Source: Comamonadaceae bacterium
GTDB lineage: Bacteria; Pseudomonadota; Gammaproteobacteria; Burkholderiales; Burkholderiaceae_C
Length of the DNA: 39,568 nt
Assembly (NCBI GenBank): GCA_947476015.1
Contig: CANJOS010000009.1
Span: 1-39,568 of the forward strand
Reading direction: 5' to 3'
Shown: in pieces, positions 15,687 to 23,163 of the stretch
Layout: every line of letters starts with the position of its first letter
Numbering within the stretch: the first letter of the stretch is position 1
Translations under genes and position numbers: made by a program
The notes under the pieces: generated by a model
Seen by the model: the letters and a program-made list of their open reading frames with translations, nothing else
The model's database searches: none
What the model was told of the DNA's origin: nothing

Positions 15687-16739
15687 TCACGGCACAAACT
15701 TTTTAGGATTGATCATGGCCACAGACTCGCGCCACTTACGTCGGTCCTCACGGATGAACGCAGCAAATTGCTCTGGGGCGACTGAAGGATATGGGTCAAA
15801 GCCGGCTGGAAGAAGCACGTTATCGGTAAACTCTTTAGTAGACGCAGCCTCCCAGATCAAGGTTGAAAGACGTTTGGTGATTTCCATCGGTGTGCCAGAG
15901 GGTGCAAACATGCCGAACCAAGCGCTGATGACGTAGTCGGGGAAGCCCGATTCACGAAATGTTGGCACATTGGCAAGGTTCGGATGGCGTTGTGCGCCGG
16001 TGAAAGCCAACGCCTTGAGACGGCCTGATTTGATGTGTTCTCGTGGCAGAGCGATGGCTGCGAGCATCACGTTGGTGTCGCCGGCCAGAAATGCATTGAA
16101 GGCTGGCGCAATGCCTTGGTAAGGCACATGAAGCATATCTATTCCGGTACGCGCCATTAGCCTTTCAATCGCCACGTGGTGCTGGCTACCTACGCCTCCC
16201 GTGCCGAAGCTGAGTTTGCCGGGGTTGGCCTTTGCGTAAGCGATGAATTCTTGTAGGGTGTTGGCTGGAAAGTTGGCACTTGTAATGAGCGCCAATGACA
16301 CCTGGGTGAGCAATGACAGCGGTACGAAATCGCGGTCAGGATCGAATTGCATTGGCATACTCAAGGCCGGAAGAATTGAGAATGGAACATCGTTTGCTAG
16401 AAGTAGCGTGTAGCCATCGGCCGCAGCGCGGGCAACAAACTGGGTTCCAAGCATCAATGATGCGCCGGGCTTGTTGTCGATTACAAATGGCTGACCCAAC
16501 ACCGGTTGGGTCCTCAAGCCTAGAGGTCGAATAACAGCGTCGAAGGCGCTGCCGGCTGGCACAGGGATTACAACTCGGATAGGTCGATTGGGGTATGTGC
16601 TTTGAGCGTGCACAGGTGCTGCGATGCCGGCCAGCGCAGCCGCGGCTAAACCAATAGCACTGCGACGACTTAAGTCATTGGGCAAACCGTTTAGCGGCAT
16701 GCCTTCGCCGCTGATGTGTGCGAGAGAGTGACTTTCCAC
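15687..16739 (-). CDS. TctC/Bug-family tripartite tricarboxylate receptor (copy 2)
   Basis: A 350-residue periplasmic receptor with an extended N-terminus before a twin-arginine-type signal (LSRRSAIG, then alanine-rich stretch ending PVHAQ at about residue 46). A start nearer the signal, for example Met14, is possible. Family motifs are IRVVIPVPAGSAFDAV, VIDNKPGASLMLG and HVPYQGIAPAFNAFLAGD. It is paralogous to copy 1 downstream and lies 114 bp after the LysR gene on the same strand. The ligand may be the substrate of the adjacent HyuAB-type enzyme; that is inference from neighbourhood. Confidence 0.9.
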   Translation of the reverse strand: MESHSLAHISGEGMPLNGLPNDLSRRSAIGLAAAALAGIAAPVHAQSTYPNRPIRVVIPVPAGSAFDAVIRPLGLRTQPVLGQPFVIDNKPGASLMLGTQFVARAAADGYTLLLANDVPFSILPALSMPMQFDPDRDFVPLSLLTQVSLALITSANFPANTLQEFIAYAKANPGKLSFGTGGVGSQHHVAIERLMARTGIDMLHVPYQGIAPAFNAFLAGDTNVMLAAIALPREHIKSGRLKALAFTGAQRHPNLANVPTFRESGFPDYVISAWFGMFAPSGTPMEITKRLSTLIWEAASTKEFTDNVLLPAGFDPYPSVAPEQFAAFIREDRRKWRESVAMINPKKFVP

Positions 16740-16853
16740 GGTATCTCCTGGTACTGGTTGGGCCCAATTTAGTTAAATCATAGCGAGCGGTATGCTGACT
16801 TGCAAATTAATTCTTTGCTTTCTGTCATAAGTATTCTCGATTAGCAATTTCGC

Positions 16854-17777
16854 TCAAGCCTTGAGACGCGCAGGTGCTGGTGGTCGACCCTGTTCTACCA
16901 AAGAGGCCTCCACCAAATCGACGAAGGCCTGTGCTGCCGCTCCCAATACACGCGAAGTTTGCCACACAAGATGGATCGGGCGCCCTAAATCAGCAGCGAC
17001 GATTGGAATCACCACTACTTTGTCGGGTTCAAAGAAGGGCGCCGCTACGCTGGGCACCACGCTGACGCCTAAGCCAGCGGAAACGAGTCCGGACACAGTC
17101 GGTAGTTGCTCCACTTCCATCACTTCGTTCAAAGCAATACCCCTCATCGCCAATTCCAAATGTTGGCCAAGTATCCCCGATCGGGCATAGCGGATAAGGT
17201 CGACGCCCAAAAGATCTTGCAGCTTCAAGCGTTTGCGCCTAGCCAAGGGGTGGTCGTGTCGGCAAACCAAAACAAAGGTCTCGTGAAACAGAACCCTGTA
17301 CTGCAGCCCGGCCAGGGGCCCAGGTGCACTCAGAATGGCAAAGTCTGCCTGTCGCTCTCTTACCAACTCAAGGCAGCGGGTCGGCTGCAGGTCGAACAGT
17401 TCAAATCTAATGCCTGGGTAGGTTGCGCGGTAGTCAGCAATCAACTGCGGCAACCAAAGCGCGGCAAACGGCAAGGTCGCGCATACTGCGACGCGGCCCT
17501 TGCGCATATTGGAGCGGTCGCGCAGGTCAGTGCCGATTTCGTCTAACTCTGCCACCATGCGACGGGCAGAGGCGACGAAACGATCACCATCGGGCGTTAG
17601 GCCTACGCGGCGTCGGTCGCGATCTACCAACCGTACGCCAACGTCGCTTTCCAGTTTTGCGACCATCTGGCTGAGCGCTGATTGGGTCACGTTGCACTGC
17701 TCTGCCGCCAAAGAAAAGTGGCGCAACTCATCCAGCGCGATCAGAGCGCGCAGTACCCGGGTGGAAACATTAATCAC
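16854..17777 (-). CDS. LysR-family transcriptional regulator
   Basis: A 307-residue LTTR. The N-terminal winged helix is clear (LRHFSLAAEQCNVTQSALSQMVAKLE, split by the usual turn, residues about 17-42), followed by the linker helix and a periplasmic-binding-protein-like effector domain (from about residue 90, with FAILSAPGPL and GLGVSVVPSVAAPFF). The start is GTG at 17777. It is divergent from the hyuA-like gene with an 87-bp shared intergenic region and upstream of the two TctC genes on its own strand, so it probably controls both sides in response to the imported substrate. Confidence 0.92.
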   Translation of the reverse strand: MINVSTRVLRALIALDELRHFSLAAEQCNVTQSALSQMVAKLESDVGVRLVDRDRRRVGLTPDGDRFVASARRMVAELDEIGTDLRDRSNMRKGRVAVCATLPFAALWLPQLIADYRATYPGIRFELFDLQPTRCLELVRERQADFAILSAPGPLAGLQYRVLFHETFVLVCRHDHPLARRKRLKLQDLLGVDLIRYARSGILGQHLELAMRGIALNEVMEVEQLPTVSGLVSAGLGVSVVPSVAAPFFEPDKVVVIPIVAADLGRPIHLVWQTSRVLGAAAQAFVDLVEASLVEQGRPPAPARLKA

Positions 17778-17831
17778 AGTTACTAATCACAGAAGGAAAG
17801 AAATTAATTGTACTGGCGCGTACGGTTTGCC

Positions 17832-17849
17832 TAAGATGAGCAAATCTTA
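17832..17849. promoter_or_regulatory. Inverted repeat in the lysR-hyuA intergenic region
   Basis: TAAGAT, six bases, ATCTTA is a perfect 6-bp-arm palindrome and contains a T-N11-A spacing (17837 to 17849) as in LysR boxes. It lies only 15 bp before the hyuA ATG and abuts the AAGGA ribosome site, so it would be an unusual position for an activator site. Confidence 0.35.
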
Positions 17850-17864
17850 AGGAAAAAGCGCGCC

Positions 17865-19943
17865 ATGCACCAGAATTTGCATTACCTCGTCGCCATCGAT
17901 ATTGGCGGCACTTTTACCGACATGGCGGCATTTGACCGCCGTACGGGTGAGGTCCATGCGGCCAAGCAACTTACTGATTACGCCGCCTTCTTCGACTCTA
18001 TCGGCCGATGCCTCCAAGACCGCAAGATTTCGCTCAAAGATGCGGAGAGTTTCAAACACGGCACTACTCTTGTGATCAATGCACTGCTTGAACGTCAAGG
18101 CGCTAGAACAGCGCTGGTATCGACGCGCGGTTTTAGTGATGTAGTTGAAATAGGAAGGGGTAATCGCCCATTGCAGTTTGAACTTGAGTACAACCGCAAG
18201 GAGTCACTCATACCCCGCGAGTTGCGTCTAGAGATTGATGAGCGTATGAGCGGACAAGGCGAGGTTATCACCGCACCCGCAGAGGCAAGCGCAGACATCC
18301 TTGCTGCGCAGTTGCGCGCGGTCGGGGCTGAGTCTGTCGCGATTTCCTTTATCAACAGTTATGCCAACGATGCGCACGAGCAGCAGGTCGCCGCCTGGTT
18401 GCGCGCGCGACTACCAGGGGTGTTTGTGTGCACTGGCTCAGAGCTATCGCGTGAGTGGTATGAATACGAACGCAGTTGCACTGCCTGTGCCAACGCTTTT
18501 GTCGGTCCACAGATGGGCCGATATGCAACAGGGCTTGATTCAATCTTGGACCAGCAGGGGTTCACCGGTAAGCGCTTTTTCATGGGCTCTGGCGCAGGCG
18601 CCATCTCACTTGCCCAAGCCGCACGACAGCCGATCAGGCTGGTAGAGTCAGGGCCTGTTGGCGGCCTAGTCGGCGCGGCGGCCTATGCTCGTGCACTGGG
18701 TATTTCCAGCATGGTCGCTTTCGACGTTGGCGGCACGACTGCCAAATGCGCGCTGGTCAAGGCGGCAACCTTTGAGATAAACACGACTTACTGGGTCGGC
18801 GGCTACGCAAGAGGTACCCCTATTCGCAGCAGCATCATTGACATCGTTGAAGTCGGCGCGGGGGGGGGCTCCATAGCCTACGTTGATTCCCTCGGTAGGC
18901 TGCACGTTGGCCCACGCAGCGCCGGCTCCAACCCCGGTCCTGTGGCCTATGGACGTGGCGGCAAAGAACCTACTGTTACGGACGCCAATGTGGTGCTTGG
19001 TCGTATCAACCCTGAAAACTTTCTTGGCGATGGCCTGCATTTGGATGTACAGGCTGTGAACGATGCGCTTCGTTCTAAGTTGGCCGAACCGCTTGGTTTA
19101 AGTGATTCTCCCAACTTGGCAGCGCTCGCATCGGGTATCTTGACGATTTCATCGGTGCTGATGGCTGGAGCCATCCGCAAGGTCACCGTTGAGCGCGGCG
19201 AGGATCCGCGCGACTATGTACTGTTTGCCTATGGCGGCGGTGGTCCATTGCACGCGGTAGAACTGGCTCGGGAGATTGGAATTCCGCGCGTTGTGATTCC
19301 GCCCCGTGCCGGTATCTTCGCTGCGCTCGGCATGCTGTTTGCAGACCTTGAAAACGATTCCTCAGCCACCTTCCTTCAACCACTTGAAGATGACAGTATG
19401 CAAAGCGCGCAGGCGGCCCTTGGCAAACTTGATGCAGAAGCTGTGGCGGGCTTGGGTGAGTCGGCGAAGGGCGAGCCTTTCACCATTACCCATTCGGCGG
19501 AGCTGCGCTACCGCGGACAAATGCATTCACTAAAAGTCCCGCTTGATATAACGTCGGGTGCAGCTGCAATTCGATCAAGCTTTGAGAAGCTCTATGCAAA
19601 GCGCTTTGGCTACGCCAGTAGCACCGGGGCCGTGGAGTTTGTTGCACTCGGCGCCACGGCTACTGCAGCCGCACCCAAACCCGAGCTAGCAGCAATCACG
19701 CCTGCACCGTCTGGAGGCGATCCGCTTATTGGTTCGCGGCGAGTTTACCTTTCGGACAAGGAAGGTTGGGCCAATGTTGCGGTTTATCAGCGAAGTCGAA
19801 TGACCGAGGGCTTTAGCGCAACTGGACCGGCCATTGTTGAGGATTTTGGCTGCAGTTGCTTTGTAGACGCAGCCTCTTCCATGCGGGTGGGTAAGTACGG
19901 AGAGCTTTGGCTTGAGTTGCATACCCTAGGAGACAAGTTATGA
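17865..19943 (+). CDS. Hydantoinase/oxoprolinase-family protein, subunit A (ATPase half)
   Basis: A 692-residue HyuA-type subunit. The N-terminal domain begins with VAIDIGGTFTDMAAF (about residues 9-23) and the second actin-like half has MVAFDVGGTTAKCALV (about 284-299), the ATP-binding pattern of this family. Relatives with HyuB form ATP-dependent hydrolases of hydantoins or 5-oxoproline, or carboxylases of acetone or acetophenone. It is preceded by AAGGA and its stop overlaps the start of the B subunit by 4 bp. Substrate is not predictable; FAH and TctC neighbours suggest an organic acid or lactam. Confidence 0.9.
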   Translation: MHQNLHYLVAIDIGGTFTDMAAFDRRTGEVHAAKQLTDYAAFFDSIGRCLQDRKISLKDAESFKHGTTLVINALLERQGARTALVSTRGFSDVVEIGRGNRPLQFELEYNRKESLIPRELRLEIDERMSGQGEVITAPAEASADILAAQLRAVGAESVAISFINSYANDAHEQQVAAWLRARLPGVFVCTGSELSREWYEYERSCTACANAFVGPQMGRYATGLDSILDQQGFTGKRFFMGSGAGAISLAQAARQPIRLVESGPVGGLVGAAAYARALGISSMVAFDVGGTTAKCALVKAATFEINTTYWVGGYARGTPIRSSIIDIVEVGAGGGSIAYVDSLGRLHVGPRSAGSNPGPVAYGRGGKEPTVTDANVVLGRINPENFLGDGLHLDVQAVNDALRSKLAEPLGLSDSPNLAALASGILTISSVLMAGAIRKVTVERGEDPRDYVLFAYGGGGPLHAVELAREIGIPRVVIPPRAGIFAALGMLFADLENDSSATFLQPLEDDSMQSAQAALGKLDAEAVAGLGESAKGEPFTITHSAELRYRGQMHSLKVPLDITSGAAAIRSSFEKLYAKRFGYASSTGAVEFVALGATATAAAPKPELAAITPAPSGGDPLIGSRRVYLSDKEGWANVAVYQRSRMTEGFSATGPAIVEDFGCSCFVDAASSMRVGKYGELWLELHTLGDKL

Positions 19944-21640
19944 AAAATGAAATATCAGTCGCGTCCATCGACGCCGTGACCGTTGAAGTTTTGCGCCACA
20001 GACTCTACGCCATCACCGACCAGATTGAAGCCAACATCATCCGTACGGCATTCAGCCCGCTAATTTACGCTTACAAAGACTTCGCAGTCGGAATGGTGGA
20101 CGCAGACGGCCAGCTCGTCTGCATGGCACGAGGTGGTATACCGCTGTTCTGCTCGACTTTGCTTAGTGTTGCGGTCAAGGACGGCATTGATCTGTATGGT
20201 CATGACGGCATCAAAGACGGCGACGTCATCATCTGTAACTACTCTGGGGTGATCGGCCAGCACCTGAATAATGTGGCCATGTACGCGCCTATTTTCGAGC
20301 CTGGTGCGACAAGGCCATGCGCCTTCATGGTGGTGGTTGTCCACTGGATGGATGTAGGCGGGCGTGACATCGGTTCGGCTTCATCCAACACCACGCAGAA
20401 CATTTTCCAAGAAGGTATCCAGTTCCGTACGGTCAAGCTGTGGAGCGAGGGCAAGCCAGTAGCCGATATGTACCGCATGATCGAATACAACACGCGGTTT
20501 CCGCAGATGGTTCTAGGTGATATCGGCTCGCAGTTGGCTGGCTGCATGCTTGGGCGCGAGCTGTATGGCCAGATGTTGGCTCGTTACGGCCTGCCGACTG
20601 TTACAGCTGCTATTGCACGCATACTGAATGACTCTGAACGCATCGCGCGCGATGTCGTTCGCGGTATGCCTGACGGCAGTTATGTGGCCGAAACCTTTCT
20701 GGATGACGACGGCGTTGATTTTGGCAAGCCCGTGGTGATACGCGCGACTGTAACAATCAAGGGCGACAACATCAATATAGACCTGTCGGGCTGCGCCCCA
20801 GTGCTGCGTGGCGCCATCAACTCCGGGCGCCACGGCGGCGGTGAGTCTGTCGCTGGTATCGGTCTGGCTTTCATTGTCGGTGGCGAGGATGCGCCCAATG
20901 CTGGCACCTTCCGCGCTCTTACTGTGACCTTGCCCGAAGGCACATTTCTAAGCGCCCCAGCCACTGCACCCATGGCACGCTACAGCTCACCGATGGCCAC
21001 GGTAGTCGATGTCGTTCTGCAGGCCGCTGGCCAGGCCCTTCCGCAGCGGGTCACGGGGGGTCATCACGGCACCTTCGGTATTCATGCGTTTTCAGGGTAC
21101 GACAGCAAGGGGCACTTATTTCGTATTGTCGACACCAGCCAGGGGGGCTATGGGGCGAGTGCTCGCGCCGACGGACCTGGACCATTCAAGACGCTGGTAC
21201 ATGGCGACTCGGCCAATGTGCCGGTTGAGTTGCAGGAGGCGCTGTACCCGTACCGCTTTGAGTCAGTTAGGTTGCGTCAAGATTCTGCAGGCCCGGGACG
21301 CTATCGCGGTGGATTGGGCGTGATCAAGGACTACCTTGTAACTGCGCCGTGTCGCCTGAACTGTGCATTTGACCGCGTTTTGTGCCCCCCCTGGGGAGTG
21401 CAAGGTGGCGGTGACGCTATCCCAGGCAAGGTCACCATTCTCAGGGCCAACGGTACTGAGGAACTCATGTTGAAGGGCGATACAGCCATGTTGCCAGGCG
21501 ACAGAGTCCGCATCGAAACGGCAGGCGGCGGTGGCTTTGGCAATCCACGTGAGCGGCCCCGTGAAGAGGTGCTGCATGATCTGCGGCGCGGATACATCAG
21601 TGAGACGGCGGCGCGCACAGACTATTTTTTCAGGAGATGA
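19940..21640 (+). CDS. Hydantoinase/oxoprolinase-family protein, subunit B
   Basis: A 566-residue HyuB-type subunit, normal length for the family. Typical segments are VEVLRHRLYAITDQIEANIIRTAFSP (split here by the reader as the N-terminal helix), the DVIICNYSGVIGQHLNN region and the C-terminal RYRGGLGVIKDY with TAGGGGFGNPRER. It pairs with the A subunit, to which it is translationally coupled (ATGA overlap). It ends just before the FAH-family gene, whose ribosome site AGGAG lies inside its last codons. Cytoplasmic. The reaction is unknown beyond family level. Confidence 0.9.
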   Translation: MKNEISVASIDAVTVEVLRHRLYAITDQIEANIIRTAFSPLIYAYKDFAVGMVDADGQLVCMARGGIPLFCSTLLSVAVKDGIDLYGHDGIKDGDVIICNYSGVIGQHLNNVAMYAPIFEPGATRPCAFMVVVVHWMDVGGRDIGSASSNTTQNIFQEGIQFRTVKLWSEGKPVADMYRMIEYNTRFPQMVLGDIGSQLAGCMLGRELYGQMLARYGLPTVTAAIARILNDSERIARDVVRGMPDGSYVAETFLDDDGVDFGKPVVIRATVTIKGDNINIDLSGCAPVLRGAINSGRHGGGESVAGIGLAFIVGGEDAPNAGTFRALTVTLPEGTFLSAPATAPMARYSSPMATVVDVVLQAAGQALPQRVTGGHHGTFGIHAFSGYDSKGHLFRIVDTSQGGYGASARADGPGPFKTLVHGDSANVPVELQEALYPYRFESVRLRQDSAGPGRYRGGLGVIKDYLVTAPCRLNCAFDRVLCPPWGVQGGGDAIPGKVTILRANGTEELMLKGDTAMLPGDRVRIETAGGGGFGNPRERPREEVLHDLRRGYISETAARTDYFFRR

Positions 21641-21641
21641 C

Positions 21642-22592
21642 ATGAAAATAGCAAGATATGAACTTAGCGGAGAACAGCCAAAGGGTAAACGAGAGCGACT
21701 GGGGATTGTGTTGCTTCAGGACGGCCATGAGATGCTGCTCGACTTAGACCGTGCCGCCGCCGCGCGTGGTGGCCCATTGACAACGCCATCAACAGTCATC
21801 AGTCTTGTTGAGGGACAGAGTCGCTCCATGGACGCCACGCGTGAGTTGCTCCAGTGGGTTACGGGCCGCATGGACCCTCATTGGCTGGACGATCCCGCAC
21901 AAGTTTGTTGGCTCACGCCAGTACCCCCCAAGTCGATGATCAGTGCCGGTCGTAACTTTGGCCGTCACAAGATGGAGTCGATCAAGGGGAACCCGGCCAG
22001 CGGCAGTAAGCTACACAGCGATTTCCCAACCGGCTTCATCAAGCTTGCTCGCACTCTGGTGCCGCACAAGAGCCATGTGAAAAGGCCCAGTGATGTTTTG
22101 TTACTGGACTACGAAGTTGAGATCGTTGTCGTTATTGGTAAGACCATTGACGCCGACAGTAATGCCGATCCGGCTTCGGCCATCTTTGGTTATACGGTTT
22201 TCAATGATCTTTCCGCGCGCGAGTGGCAGATCAAGGAAATGAACAACAACATGCTCATGCTGGGTAAAAACTTTCCCGGGTTCGGCCCCCTTGGTCCCTA
22301 CATCCTCACTGCTGACGAGGTACAAGATCCAAAATCACTGGTGCTTTGGTTGAAGGTCAACGGCGAGTTACGCCAGCACTCTGACTGTCGCGATCTGATC
22401 TTCGACTTCGAGGAGATGGTAGCTTTCTGGTCGCGCTTTGGTTTGGTGCCAGGCGACTTGATTAGCACCGGCACACCTGAAGGCGTGGCTCTGCACCATA
22501 AACCAGACCCCATGGATTGGTACTTGAAACCTGGCGATATCGTGCAAGCTGGCGTGGACGGAATTGGTGTTTTGGAGACTACGATAGTTTGA
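21642..22592 (+). CDS. Fumarylacetoacetate hydrolase (FAH) family protein
   Basis: A 316-residue protein from ATG at 21642, one base after the HyuB stop, with AGGAG at a proper distance. The FAH/HpaG-type core has the metal ligands in DYEVEIVVVIG and FNDLSAREWQ and the late STGTPEGVALHH loop. Family members cleave or hydrate 2-oxo acids and beta-diketones, such as fumarylacetoacetate, fumarylpyruvate or 2-oxo-pentenoates. Co-transcription with HyuAB suggests it processes the product of that enzyme. Which acid is unknown. The extended N-terminal domain (about 90 residues) is common in this subgroup. Confidence 0.88.
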   Translation: MKIARYELSGEQPKGKRERLGIVLLQDGHEMLLDLDRAAAARGGPLTTPSTVISLVEGQSRSMDATRELLQWVTGRMDPHWLDDPAQVCWLTPVPPKSMISAGRNFGRHKMESIKGNPASGSKLHSDFPTGFIKLARTLVPHKSHVKRPSDVLLLDYEVEIVVVIGKTIDADSNADPASAIFGYTVFNDLSAREWQIKEMNNNMLMLGKNFPGFGPLGPYILTADEVQDPKSLVLWLKVNGELRQHSDCRDLIFDFEEMVAFWSRFGLVPGDLISTGTPEGVALHHKPDPMDWYLKPGDIVQAGVDGIGVLETTIV

Positions 22593-22739
22593 CGGCGCCT
22601 TTCTCGTGCACTAAATGCCTCAGGAATTTTTCTACATTCCATCCTTAGATTGTTTTCATCATGGAATAGGCCTTGGTGCATGCTTGCTAGGCGTGATAGC
22701 CACGCAGACCAAGCCCACGACTGAGTTCGCGGTTGATGG

Positions 22740-23163
22740 TGCTGTGGCACATCGTCTTACGTGATGCAGCCTTTGAGGCCATGGCCTATGATTTCTTCCA
22801 AAGGCACACCCAATTCGCGAGCTAACTTGCGTGTCTAAGGAGACGCGTGGGGCAGGCCCAGAAGAGGGCTTGCCGCAGGGTTATGTGCAGGAGTCGTCAC
22901 GGTTGTAATCAGCTTCGCTGCAGGAAATGAATTTGTGATGGCCCTCGCAGACTCAACCGAAAAGGGATGAATTGCAGATTGAACTAGCACGGTGACATCT
23001 TGGATCGGTGGTGTAGTCGATGACGCTGCGTCGTCTGTTACAGATTCCAGCAACAAAACCACCACCCCTGCTTGTCCTTGTCGTCAACCTTGACCAACAA
23101 TTCAATGATCGAAACTTCGCCTAAGTCACCGATGTTAGGGACTTTTACTTCCTTCAATTTCAT
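22740..23163 (-). pseudogene. aceF: Decayed dihydrolipoamide acyltransferase (E2) gene, aceF-like
   Basis: The minus strand directly after E1 opens with ATG at 23163 overlapping the E1 stop (ATGA) and encodes KVPNIGDLGEVSIIELLVKV, a clear start of a lipoyl domain. The frame then breaks: the part bearing the lipoyl-lysine is missing and the sequence resumes in another frame as VVLLLESV. A proline/alanine-rich linker follows, then a peripheral-subunit-binding domain (TRKLARELGVPLEEIIGHG, then GLKGCIT) carrying two in-frame stops. The catalytic acyltransferase domain is absent. This is a relic of an E2 gene once coupled to the E1 gene upstream. Confidence 0.85.

Noticed and set aside
22835-23065. 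A separate 76-residue minus-strand gene after E1
   Set aside because: Its sequence continues the E2 lipoyl-domain end and linker in a shifted frame; it belongs to the aceF pseudogene.
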